A stretch of DNA of 10,380 nt from Larix sibirica (Eukaryota > Streptophyta > Pinopsida > Pinales > Pinaceae), in NCBI GenBank assembly GCA_004151065.3, contig NWUY0300008720.1, positions 70,602 through 80,981 of the forward strand, written 5' to 3'. This document shows positions 1-8,440 of this stretch, piece by piece; positions within the stretch are counted from its first letter, which is position 1, and every line of letters begins with the position of its first letter. The notes under the pieces were generated by a model. That model saw nothing but the letters and a program-made list of their open reading frames with translations. It did no database searches and was not told where the DNA came from. The position numbers and the translations under genes were made by a program.

Positions 1-1486
1 TTGATACTCCAAATTTCTTTACATAGAAAAGTTGTCACCCATATATCTAACTATAGATACATTTCTTATGAAATCATTGTCCTTTAAAAACATATCACAT
101 TTAATGCAGACCACTATAGTTCATATTTCCAAAATTATTCAAGTTATGAATTGATAGGGAAAATAGTTGGTTCTTTTGTTGCAATGTTAGTATATCCATG
201 AAATACAAAATGAACAATACATTACTATGCACCTCTAAAACAAATATCAACCTCTCAAGAGCATGCAACCACTAGAACATAACATGGCCAATGTCAACCA
301 ACATTTGGAAGGGGTTGTGGGTTGTAAACCTTCCCTCCATTCAAAATTTGTGTTCCTCATCATAATCGTTGTCTTGTTTCAACATAAATACTACATGGAT
401 GGGTGGAGTAGCTTAAAGAATCCATATTCATGCATACGTCTTGGAGTTTGGATGTATAAAATACAATATTGTCTCAAAATCAACCATCCTTTGATGAAAA
501 TAGAACACCTGCTACAAGTTTAGTTATATAATATCTTCTTTGGACAATGCTCCCAAAATTGGAGAAGATGTTTGACTCTCCTTGACTAATGCTAGGACTG
601 TAAGTTTAGTTGGAGCAATACTATTATGTTTAAGAATGTTTGATACTAAGGTGCTCTTTTATTTAGGATCTCAATATCTAACTGATACTAAGGTTAGCAA
701 TCTGTAGACTATACAGTTTTCTTATATGTTATGATCCTTATGTGAACAAGGGCATCCAAAAAGGTAGTGGACCTCCAACATAGTGTTGATTGGATACAAT
801 GTTAATATGCTTGCTTGCTTTATCTTCCCCTCCCTCTTCCACGTGGCTTTTGTGTGTATGTGGATAACAACAATGGGATACACATATTTTTGGAATCTTG
901 GAATTATTATTATGACTATTAAATATTCCCTCTCTATGCACTTTCTTGATATCACATGAGATATTAAGACCATATTTTCTTTTTAGATTTTCAGTTAGTC
1001 TTGGGTCTCTTGTTCACATTTTGTGTAGATTTTCTTAAAAACCTAGCATTGGAGACTCAATAAGAGAGACTTGAATATGTTACCAATAAATGAATAGAGA
1101 TTTTCTTATACATATTCATCTTAAATTTGACATTATTTGTTTTGGAGTTTATCACAGTGAATTATATAAAGACAACTATTCTTGCAATTCATGGTAACCA
1201 CTTTAAAAATTTTCAATTTTTTTGTATTTATAGTTTGACTTTTATGTTGGCTAAGTTATAGTTCATATTAAAGTCAATTACTATGGAAAAAACAAATATG
1301 TTTCTAAAATAAGTAAATTTTATAAATTTAATTATTTATGGACATAATTCTTTTGAAAAACATTATTGCCAATTTTGTCACATTTTGTAATAATATAAAA
1401 CTTAGATTTAGTGTTGTTGAAAGTTTCTTTTGTAGCTTAACCATGATCTTATAAACCAAATACAAAGAAACCAAGATCACAAATAT
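1..1486. repeat. Long direct repeat, copy 1
   Basis: This stretch recurs at 2891-4376 with a constant offset of 2890 bp and no insertions or deletions. Differences are unevenly spread: two near the start (64 and 84), none from 85 to 928, five from 929 to 1080 and about 17 from 1081 to 1486. The copy is cut by the N at 1487, so its true right end is unknown. Its left end coincides with the window edge and may lie further upstream. The last 43 bp or so (1444-1486) match the tail of the copia 3' LTR in copy 2. No gene is recognised. An 86-codon plus-strand frame at 263-523 and an 83-codon minus-strand frame at 722-973 look like chance frames. Confidence 0.95.
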
Positions 1487-1487
1487 N
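1487..1487. other. Single N, probable contig join
   Basis: One ambiguous base lies exactly where similarity to the second repeat copy ends. To its left the sequence follows copy 2; to its right it is unrelated. This suggests a contig join or unresolved gap, so continuity across this point should not be assumed. Confidence 0.7.
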
Positions 1488-1521
1488 TTGGTGTGGAAGT
1501 CTACTCACATAGTTGTGGAGA

Positions 1522-1588
1522 CATGGGGCTAGGTACAATGACTAGATTATTGGCATGGGGCTAGGTACAATGAGGCATGGGGCTAGGC
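1522..1588. repeat. Short interrupted tandem repeat, 20-bp unit
   Basis: The 20-mer catggggctaggtacaatga occurs exactly at 1522-1541 and 1554-1573, and its first 12 bases plus one recur at 1576-1588. The first two copies are separated by 12 bp and the last two by 2 bp. It begins only 35 bp after the N at 1487. Replication slippage or a mis-joined contig end could both explain it. Confidence 0.9.
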
Positions 1589-2341
1589 CTTTCCCTTGTT
1601 TAATTGTTTCTCATTGTGTGCCTTAGAGCCAAGGTATTTTTTACTAGGTTATTTCCAGAAGATAAACAACTAGATGGGTTTTTCCTGCCTGCACTGAGAG
1701 TACTAGAAGGGAGAATACTCTTGAGGCATTATTGAGTAGAGGAGGGAAACATCTTCCTTATGTTATGTAGACAATGGATGAGAATGCCATCATTGCTTGA
1801 TTATTGGATGGTTTCATGGAGTGCTTAGTTGTGAACATATTTGCTTGAGAGCGATTGGATTGGGTTGACCTGTGAGTTTGCTGCTAGTTTCCTTCACCTT
1901 GGTCGCCTCATAGCTTGGGTTGGGGGTGGCCTTTGCAATGGATGTCTATGATTGGGTAGAAATTTCTCATACATATCTAGTGTTTTGGACTATCATAGTT
2001 AAAAGATAAATGTTATGTCTTTGCTCTTCATTGATTGTTTCTAATTCCATGATTTAAGTTTATTCTCTATTTATGAATGAAATGGATATGCAATCCTTTC
2101 TTTTAATGAGTGTATACATGTTTATTTTGATTGCAACATATACTTGCATAAATGTATAAATTTGAATGGTATTAAAGTTTTAAAAGTGAAATTTATATGG
2201 AGATTTTCGAAATTGGATTGTGTTCCTGCTCTATGGATTGGCTAATCCACATAGGGAAACATCACATACACAAATTATCTTCTTAAAATTTTAGGGTCGA
2301 TATACTATATTCAGTATAATTTCATAGTTAGAAATTTATTT

Positions 2342-2404
2342 ACCATGATGTTTCCTTAGATGCAATGACAACTAACATTCTAAATGACAATGCAACATCA
2401 TGGT
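2342..2404. repeat. Short inverted repeat, 11-bp arms
   Basis: The arms accatgatgtt (2342-2352) and aacatcatggt (2394-2404) are perfect reverse complements separated by 41 bp. They could form a weak stem or be chance. No mobile element or promoter feature is seen next to them. Confidence 0.55.
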
Positions 2405-2860
2405 TGATAATATCATCACCCTATGCTCCAATAGGATTTTGAAAAAAAGGTGATACATTTCCAAATGTTAGGTTTTGAAAATTGCAGGTTGATAAAAATA
2501 GGTAGAAGAGGTGAATCTTGGCTCATTGTCAAGGAAGAGGAGCCATATTAGAATTGTTTATTGTCATACAAGGAAGATGCACATACTTTTTGATTGATTT
2601 AAGTATGTCTTATGCAAATTTAATAATCATTTTCAAAGTTTTCCATATTTGAATGCCTGATTTCTTTGTCATGTATTCTATTGTTGCATTCTCTAAGTGT
2701 ATTCCCATTTGGTAGATAAGGTGTTTCAACTATAAGATCATGGCTTGATTATGCTTTTTATACATAAAATTACATATTTTTTATTCATTGATTGGAAAAT
2801 TTACAAACAATATAGCTACACAGATTGCTTTTTAATTGGATTCAAGGATCCCATATACAC

Positions 2861-2889
2861 CTAATAGCTCAACTTTTTTTGAGCATTAG
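2861..2889. repeat. Stem-loop at the left edge of repeat copy 2
   Basis: Arm ctaat-a-gctcaa (2861-2872) pairs with ttgagcattag (2879-2889), giving 11 base pairs with one bulged A (2866) and a six-base loop, cttttt (2873-2878). The structure ends one base before repeat copy 2 starts at 2891. The pairing is read directly from the sequence. A role in forming the duplication breakpoint is inference. The equivalent position next to copy 1 is outside the window. Confidence 0.75.
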
Positions 2890-2890
2890 C

Positions 2891-4376
2891 TTGATACTCC
2901 AAATTTCTTTACATAGAAAAGTTGTCACCCATATATCTAACTATAGATACATTGCTTATGAAATCATTGTCCTGTAAAAACATATCACATTTAATGCAGA
3001 CCACTATAGTTCATATTTCCAAAATTATTCAAGTTATGAATTGATAGGGAAAATAGTTGGTTCTTTTGTTGCAATGTTAGTATATCCATGAAATACAAAA
3101 TGAACAATACATTACTATGCACCTCTAAAACAAATATCAACCTCTCAAGAGCATGCAACCACTAGAACATAACATGGCCAATGTCAACCAACATTTGGAA
3201 GGGGTTGTGGGTTGTAAACCTTCCCTCCATTCAAAATTTGTGTTCCTCATCATAATCGTTGTCTTGTTTCAACATAAATACTACATGGATGGGTGGAGTA
3301 GCTTAAAGAATCCATATTCATGCATACGTCTTGGAGTTTGGATGTATAAAATACAATATTGTCTCAAAATCAACCATCCTTTGATGAAAATAGAACACCT
3401 GCTACAAGTTTAGTTATATAATATCTTCTTTGGACAATGCTCCCAAAATTGGAGAAGATGTTTGACTCTCCTTGACTAATGCTAGGACTGTAAGTTTAGT
3501 TGGAGCAATACTATTATGTTTAAGAATGTTTGATACTAAGGTGCTCTTTTATTTAGGATCTCAATATCTAACTGATACTAAGGTTAGCAATCTGTAGACT
3601 ATACAGTTTTCTTATATGTTATGATCCTTATGTGAACAAGGGCATCCAAAAAGGTAGTGGACCTCCAACATAGTGTTGATTGGATACAATGTTAATATGC
3701 TTGCTTGCTTTATCTTCCCCTCCCTCTTCCACGTGGCTTTTGTGTGTATGTGGATAACAACAATGGGATACACATATTTTTGGAATCTTGGAATTATTAT
3801 TATGACTATTAAATATTCTCTCTCTATGCACTTTCTTGATATCACATGAGATATTAAGATCATATTTTCTTTTTAGATTTTCAATTAGTCTTGAGTCTCT
3901 TCTTCACATTTTGTGTAGATTTTCTTAAAAACCTAGCATTGGAGACTCAATAAGAGAGACTTGAATATGTTACCAATAAATGAATAGAGATTTTATTATA
4001 CATATTCATATTAAATTCGACATTATTTGTTTTGGAGTTTATCACAGTGAATTATATAAAGACAACTATTCTTGCAATTCATGGTCACCACTTTAAAAAA
4101 TTTCATTTTTTTTGTATTTGTAGTTTGAATTTTATGTTGGCTAAGTTATAATTCATATTAAAGTCAATGACTAGGGAAAAAACAAATATGTTTCTAAAAT
4201 AAGTAAATTTTTTAAATTTAATTATTTATGGACATAATTATTTTGAAAAACATTATTTCCAATTTTGTCACATTTTGTAATAATATAAAACTTAGATTTA
4301 GTGTTGTTGAAATTTTCTTTTGTAGCTTAACCATGTTCTTAAAAACCAAATACAAAGAAACCAAGATCACAAATAT
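2891..4376. repeat. Long direct repeat, copy 2
   Basis: This is the second copy of the sequence at 1-1486. Its left edge (2891) abuts a stem-loop. Its right edge is set only by where copy 1 is interrupted by N, so real similarity may continue. The right end overlaps the proposed tail of the copia 3' LTR (4334-4376), so at least part of the LTR was included when the sequence was duplicated. The substitution pattern against copy 1 is mosaic, with a long identical block (2975-3818) followed by a more divergent tail. No functional gene is recognised inside. Confidence 0.95.
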
Positions 4377-4595
4377 ATACCTAAAAGAGAAATAGTTCTT
4401 TTATGTTATGAAGTGAAGAGAACAATCTTCTATTTATAATCATGAGATGACATAAATCCTAACTGCTAAGTCCCTAATTGCACAAACCCTAAGATGACTT
4501 CTGTATACTTTAATACAACCATTAAACAAAAAGACACCAATTGCATTTATTAATATGCCTAATTATATAGTCTAGATGACATTTATATTCTAACA
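4334..4595 (-). repeat. Copia 3' LTR
   Basis: Immediately after the polypurine tract the minus strand begins TGTTAGAATATAAATG, a typical plant copia LTR start. A TATA box follows at 4431-4438. The proposed end, AAGAACA at 4334, gives about 262 bp with TG...CA termini, a common copia LTR size. The start is well supported; the end is a guess, because no second LTR copy in the window allows an alignment. If 4334 is right, the distal 43 bp lie in the long direct repeat and recur at 1444-1486. Confidence 0.65.
4431..4438 (-). promoter_or_regulatory. TATA box of the 3' LTR
   Basis: The minus strand reads TTATAAATAGAAGA, an A/T-rich TATA motif followed by a purine-rich stretch, as seen in many plant copia LTR promoters. 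It lies about 160 bp into the LTR. In a live element it would set the start of the genomic RNA. In a 3' LTR it could drive transcription outward into the direct-repeat sequence. Confidence 0.6.
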
Positions 4596-4664
4596 CCCTC
4601 CCTTAATGGTCAATCTACAAAATAAACCAAATTTGTCCTTTACTTTTACAATTTTTTTGAACTC
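4590..4664 (-). pseudogene. Copia pol C-terminus (last 25 codons)
   Basis: An open frame of 24 residues starts EFKKIVKVKDKFG and ends RLTIKGGC, followed by TAG. Copia polyproteins typically end after RNase H with a sequence of the type F-x-K-L-R-x-K-L-G ... I-K-G-x-C, so this is recognisable as the pol terminus. The Cys codon and the stop (TGT TAG) are also the first six bases of the LTR, and the Ile-Lys-Gly-Gly codons overlap the polypurine tract. The segment is cut upstream by the N at 4666. Roughly 60 to 70 residues normally separating the RNase H third-Asp motif from this end are missing. It most probably belongs to the same element as the pol fragments above 5428. Confidence 0.8.
4596..4604 (-). 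other. Polypurine tract
   Basis: The minus strand reads AAGGGAGGG directly before the LTR start TGTTAG. In LTR retrotransposons this tract primes plus-strand DNA synthesis and always abuts the 3' LTR, so it fixes the orientation of the element and the LTR start. Confidence 0.85.
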
Positions 4665-4665
4665 A

Positions 4666-4666
4666 N
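4666..4666. other. Single N inside the copia element
   Basis: This single ambiguous base separates recognisable copia pol C-terminus (4590-4664) from GC-richer sequence unrelated to copia (4667 onward). It is probably a contig join, and the physical linkage of the two sides is not proven. Confidence 0.7.
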
Positions 4667-5427
4667 CTCCCCGGGACCGCCATCAATGCACCACACCGTT
4701 GCCAGCGAATAGGGCCAATCGAATTACACAATGAATGTAATACAGATAAAGAGGCAGGATCCAATAGGAAAAAGTGCAAGAATAGAGAAAATGGAGTAAT
4801 CCCTTCCCAGAATCTTGTCCAGAATTGTATTCCTGCAAGAAATACAACCACAACGCCCCAACTTTAAAATCCGCAGCAGTAATCACTCCCAATCAGAACA
4901 TCTACGGCCAAAAGCATCTGTACCCCATAAAAGCAGCTCACGGCCTGCAAGCAAGCTAGATGGACCCCGGCAGTGGGCGAAGAAACAAGAAAGCAATAAC
5001 CTCAATCAGCTTCAGCTCGAATCCACCAGAACACAACTTCCATTAAAGAAAACAACCAGCATCAAGCCCGGAATCTAGCTCCCACTCCGCTATGGTGTCA
5101 ATGTGCTCAGCTCCAGTCGCAAAGGTTCTCATCTCGCGCAGAATCCCCACACAGGGTAGAAACTCCGCAAATCCCTCATAATTCTGCCCATTGTAGCGCA
5201 CAGATCAATAGGCACGAACCTCATTAATCTCCTCAGTAATGTGATCCTCCAAATCCGATCCAGTATGATCCTGCGATGTACTCAGATACCAGCATTCTCA
5301 TATTCCTTCCAGAATTCTCCATCAAAGCTGCCTCCAGTATTCACCATCAATTTGCTAACGTACTCCTTCTAAGCGCTTCTTGGAGCTCCATCTCACTTCC
5401 AAGTTCATCTGTTTGGACTTCATTCAG
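4667..5427 (-). other. Foreign, GC-richer insert within RNase H
   Basis: This 0.76-kb block replaces the part of copia pol between the RNase H Asp-Asn motif (5428-5433) and the pol C-terminus. Base composition is visibly richer in G and C than the surroundings, and codon-like structure appears on the minus strand at 5043-5368. No terminal inverted repeats, LTR or target-site duplication can be seen, partly because the left edge is an N. The block could be a nested insertion, a captured host-gene fragment or a wrongly joined contig. Frames at 4663-4892 (minus) and 4815-5078 (plus) are low-complexity or match nothing I know. They are not called as genes. Confidence 0.6.
5043..5368 (-). pseudogene. 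Gene-like coding fragments of unknown family
   Basis: Two minus-strand frames look like eroded coding sequence. The first (5285-5368) includes SFDGEFWKEYENAGI followed by TGA. The second (5043-5270), in another frame, runs from DHTGSDLEDHITEEINE through one internal TGA (5205-5207) to YNGQNYEGFAEFLPCV, then AEWELDSGLDAGCFL and TAA. The mix of acidic, aromatic and small residues is protein-like and unlike the AT-rich chance frames elsewhere. I do not recognise a domain, so no function is given. A single frameshift between 5270 and 5285 would link the two. It could be the 3' exon of a host gene carried by a transposable element, or part of a different retroelement. Confidence 0.4.
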
Positions 5428-5710
5428 ATTATCATAGTATAATAGGTTAGGATTGATTTATTGGATCTTCATATCTACAAGAATCTGTCTGATCCAAACT
5501 ACTTCACATGATCCTTTCATTGTTGCTTGATATTATGCTTCAGTTGAATAAAGGGAACAACGTCATGTTGCTTCTTGCTGGTCCATGTAACTGCTTGATT
5601 ACCAAGGCTAAAAACATAGCTTGATGTGGATTTACTCTCATCCAATGATCTTTCCCATTTTGAATTTGTATAACCGCATAACCGAGGTTCATTGTGTGTG
5701 TTTTCCATAT
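5428..5710 (-). pseudogene. Copia RNase H domain (broken, truncated)
   Basis: RNase H would degrade the RNA strand of the RNA-DNA hybrid during reverse transcription. The frame includes LCGYTNSKWERSLDESKSTS, then VFSLGNQAVTWTSKKQ, matching the copia pattern GYTDSDWAG...DRKSTSGY...ISWSSKKQ. The first catalytic Asp is Asn (codon 5664-5666). The segment that should hold the EAEY motif is scrambled. A stop follows shortly, after which VVWIRQILVDMK (5467-5502) continues the family pattern, and YYDN (Asp-Asn at 5428-5433) corresponds to the usual CDN. Past that point similarity stops at the foreign insert. Non-functional. Confidence 0.85.
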
Positions 5711-6720
5711 ATAATGCTAAAATCTAATGTTCCTTTCACATATCATAACACTCTTTTTGTTGTTGTCTAATGTTCTACTTTTGGAGTGGCCATGTATCAA
5801 GAGATGTAGCTAATTTCAAAACTCAACTCAGGCCTATTAATTGTAAAATATATTAAGCTCTGCACTAGTTTCCTATAGACTAATTCATTAACTACCTCAG
5901 AATCAACCTTAGCTGAAAGTTTCATCCCTTCCTCCATAGGTGTAGATGATGCTTTGCATTCTACCATCTTGAAACTGTCTTACACACTTTTGGCTTACTT
6001 TGTATGTGAAACATAAATATGCTTATCTATGTGCCAAAATTATACACCTAAGTAGTAATGTTGGAGCCCCAAGTTAGTAATGCCAAAAAATACACATAAA
6101 TTGGATTTTACTTGTGATATTTCTCCTACCTTGCTAACTGTGATGATGCTGTCATCTACATAAGCCACCAGAATAATTACATAATATTTAATGATTTTTT
6201 CATAATGGTTGGGATTTGAAGTACTCCACTGGAACCCTTGTTCACTCAGATACTTGTCAATTTTGATGTACCATGCTCTAGGTGCCTACTTCAAGCAATA
6301 AATAGATTTCTTTAGTCGGCAAAGTTGATGTTCTTTCCTCGAAACCTGAAAACCATGTGGCTAGCACATGTATACTTTTTCCTCCAAATATCCATTGCAG
6401 AATGGACTCTTCACATCCATGTAGTACAATTTCCAACCAAATTGTGTTGCCATGGCTAGAACTAAACAGATCATGCTTATCTTTTCCATGGGAGAAAAGG
6501 TCTCTTCATAATAAATTCCATCTTGTTGTATGATGCCCTTTAAAACTAGTCTTTCCTTATGCTTGGCAAGTGTCCCATTTACTTTGACTTTATACCCCCA
6601 TTTGTAGCCAATTTGTTTCTTCTCTAGAGGTAGCTTTGTAAGAACTCATGTTTGATTTTTCATCAAAATCTCATGTATGACTTGCATGGAATTCTCCCAT
6701 TATGATTTTCCTTAGGCCTC
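5711..6720 (-). pseudogene. Copia reverse transcriptase (broken)
   Basis: This would be the RNA-dependent DNA polymerase of the element. In order on the minus strand: an IGYKWGYKVK-type motif, ERLVLKGIIQQDGIYYEETF, then DVKSPFCNGYLEEKVYM with the first catalytic Asp (codon 6415-6417), SIYCLK-stop-APRAWY, the YVDD catalytic box (6151-6162), and near the end IYFTINRPEL followed by RYVKGTLDF-like sequence before RNase H. All expected copia RT blocks are present in order and the active-site aspartates survive. In-frame stops lie at 6646-6648 (where Trp is usual), 6361-6363 (where Gln is usual) and 6286-6288 (Gln usual), with others downstream plus frameshifts. Inactive. Confidence 0.92.
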
Positions 6721-7139
6721 TTCATATTCTTGAGGCTCATATTAGTCCTTAATGTCAGCATCAAATCATAATTACTATATCAAATTTCTTACCTCTTATT
6801 GGTTTTATTTCTTCCGTCATCTCATCTAGCTGAAAATCTCCAATGGTGGCGTTCCATCATTTTGGTCTCTTCTTAGGATTTTCTTATTTCACATCAACAC
6901 TATCATTTTTATGATTTGGGGTACTTGTAGTAGCTTCATGATGTGGAATTTCTGGAGAATCAAGGCTTAGGATTATCTGCCCTTTAGGAGGAAATTGTAC
7001 GAGCATCCTACCTGAGCTACCAATCAAAACTTTTGCACCCTCATAATTTTTTAGATCCAAACTTGTTTAAAATAGCTCCACATTCTCATCAACCACAACA
7101 TATTGACTAAATATTACTTTGTCAGTATCTACATCAACG
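6721..7139 (-). pseudogene. Copia pol linker between integrase and RT
   Basis: The minus strand holds the variable region that joins integrase to reverse transcriptase in copia polyproteins. Readable pieces include KVIFSQYVVVDENVELF near 7080-7130, matching the family pattern KVI.SRDVVFDE, then SLDSPEIPHHEATTSTP and a basic KKRPK stretch near 6870 followed by a stop. It contains several in-frame stops and no catalytic motif. Confidence 0.7.
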
Positions 7140-8072
7140 AACTTATTTGATTTGTGAGTGTTGTATCTTGTGAACATTAATTTCTTGCTTTTGGGAGCTA
7201 GTTTGGTTTGTTGTTATTTAAGGACCCATGCATATACAACTGGACCAAAAACATTGAGATGACTTACTTGTGGTTTTCATCCAAACCATGCTTCCTCTAG
7301 AGTCTTCTTTTGCACTACCTTTGTTAAACATCTATTGAGCAAATATACTATGGTGTGCATTAATTCAACCCAATACCTTTAAGGAATACAGTTTGTTTTC
7401 TAACATACAACGTGCCATCTCAACAATAGTGCAATTATGCCTCTCTACCACTACATTTTGTTCTAGAGTGTAGGGTGTGGTGTGTTTCCTTTGAATACCT
7501 TCTTGAGTACAAAATTTATTAAATTACATGGATCAAAATTCTCCACCATTACCAGACCCGAGGATTCTAATGCAATCCTCAGATTGTTTTTCCACCATTT
7601 GTTTAAATTTCATGAACTTAGTAAATACTTCATATTTTAACTTTAAAAAGTAAACCCACATTTTTTGAGTGAAGTCATCTACAAACAAGAAGAAATACTT
7701 GGTATTGGAGATTGATGCTGCCTTTAGAGGCCCACAAACATTTGCATGAATCAATTGAATAACTTCCTTGGCTCTCCAAGCCCATCCTTCACCAAATGGA
7801 TCTCAATGTTGCTTTCCCACTTGACAAGCTATGCAATTTATTTGTTTCTTTTGTTGAATCAATGGAATGCCACCCACTAACCTTTCTTTAAACAAATGAG
7901 AAAGATAGTGTAAATTCAAATGTTCATACCTTTGATGCCAAAGTGAACTGATTTCTTGTACACATGTGGCCAACAAATCATGTTCTTTGGCTTCCTCTAT
8001 ATCAACTAGCCATAATAGTTCATGATCTTCAATACTAAGAGAAATAGTATTCTTGTCTTCCTTGTCAATCAT
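7140..8072 (-). pseudogene. Copia GAG-pre-integrase and integrase (broken)
   Basis: Integrase would insert the cDNA into the host genome. The GAG-pre-integrase zinc-binding part reads LWHQRYEHLN ... INCIACQVGKQH (about 7803-7965), giving the His-His-Cys-Cys pattern. The catalytic core starts IHANVCGP, where the family has HTDVCGP, so the first catalytic Asp is Asn (7740-7742). LGSGNGGEF stands for L-x-SDNGGEF, so the second Asp is Gly (7551-7553). After a frameshift near 7535 the third acidic residue survives in VVVERHN (Glu 7443-7445), following TTPYTLEQN. Downstream similarity continues with CLTKVVQKKTLEEAWFG and HLNVFG. Stops and frameshifts occur throughout. Two of three catalytic acids are lost, so it is inactive. 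Confidence 0.93.
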
Positions 8073-8440
8073 ATATCATTATGGTTGTTAAAAATAACAT
8101 GTAAAGTGGGGGTTTTGCCTCATAATTTGACTCAATGAAAACTAATTTTGTTCCATACTTGCCACACAGTAGACATTAAGGAAGACCAATCACTTACCTC
8201 CTTAGGTAATTTGCACATTTCCTTTTCCTTCTATTGTAAACTCCTCCTGACCACCAAAAACCATAGACAAAACATAAACATCATAGTGGAAAAAGCCACA
8301 TGTCTATTTGTGAAATGGTGTGATGCACCAGAATCAATATACCAAGTAGTTGACTCTCCATGATCTACTTTCTTAGTCATGAAAGCAAAGGGAATAGTGT
8401 CTTCTTGGTGTTTTACAACATGGGCCTTCTCATTTTGTTG
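8073..8440 (-). pseudogene. Copia protease (broken)
   Basis: This aspartic protease would cut the Gag-Pol polyprotein. The motif TTWYIDSGASHHFTN contains the catalytic Asp in DSGAS (8321-8335), as is usual for copia proteases. A frame change near 8260 is followed by FGGQEEFTIEGKGNVQI, the conserved beta-rich second half, and then FLNVYCVASMEQN and SLSQIMRQ, matching the usual Y-V-P-x-M-x-x-N-L-L-S-V-x-Q linker into pre-integrase. At least four stops break the frame between 8080 and 8215. The active-site motif is intact but the gene is not translatable. Confidence 0.88.

Larger units (their letters stand above)
1488..2860. other. Spacer between the direct repeats, no gene seen
   Basis: About 1.4 kb separates the two repeat copies. 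The first 500 bases (to about 2000) are slightly less AT-rich than the rest. They contain a minus-free, plus-strand frame of a few dozen codons from about 1617, which I do not recognise. No LTR, PBS, reverse transcriptase or transposase motif is visible, so there is no support for reading repeat-spacer-repeat as one LTR retrotransposon. The content is best described as unannotated intergenic DNA containing a short tandem repeat (1522-1588) and a short inverted repeat (2342-2404). Confidence 0.6.

Noticed and set aside
263-523. 86-codon plus-strand frame, repeated identically at 3153-3413
   Set aside because: The identity is explained by the surrounding 844-bp identical block, not by coding constraint. 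The residues are Lys/Ile/His-rich with no domain, and there is no promoter or conserved context.
722-973. 83-codon minus-strand frame and its copy at 3612-3863 (and the overlapping 67-codon frames)
   Set aside because: It lies in the same duplicated block and matches no family, and two overlapping frames are open at once, as expected by chance in this composition.
4334-4345. A TGGTTAAGC sequence after the proposed LTR end as a PBS, which would make this a 5' LTR
   Set aside because: It matches the initiator-Met PBS only over its first four bases, while the polypurine tract and pol C-terminus on the other side firmly mark a 3' LTR.
1-4376. Repeat-spacer-repeat as one LTR retrotransposon with 1.5-kb LTRs
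   Set aside because: The spacer shows no PBS next to either repeat, no polypurine tract at the inner edge and no gag or pol motif. The only PPT nearby belongs to the copia element.
4663-4892. Two overlapping minus-strand frames of 62 and 69 codons
   Set aside because: They overlap in different frames, one runs through the N, and neither shows a domain. They look like GC-richer non-coding or 3' untranslated sequence.
4815-5078. 87-codon plus-strand frame
   Set aside because: The Ser/Gln/Lys-rich, low-complexity translation lies opposite a more gene-like minus-strand frame and has no recognisable family.
8148-8363. 71-codon plus-strand frame
   Set aside because: It is antisense to the copia protease, whose DSGAS motif and flanks are clear on the minus strand.
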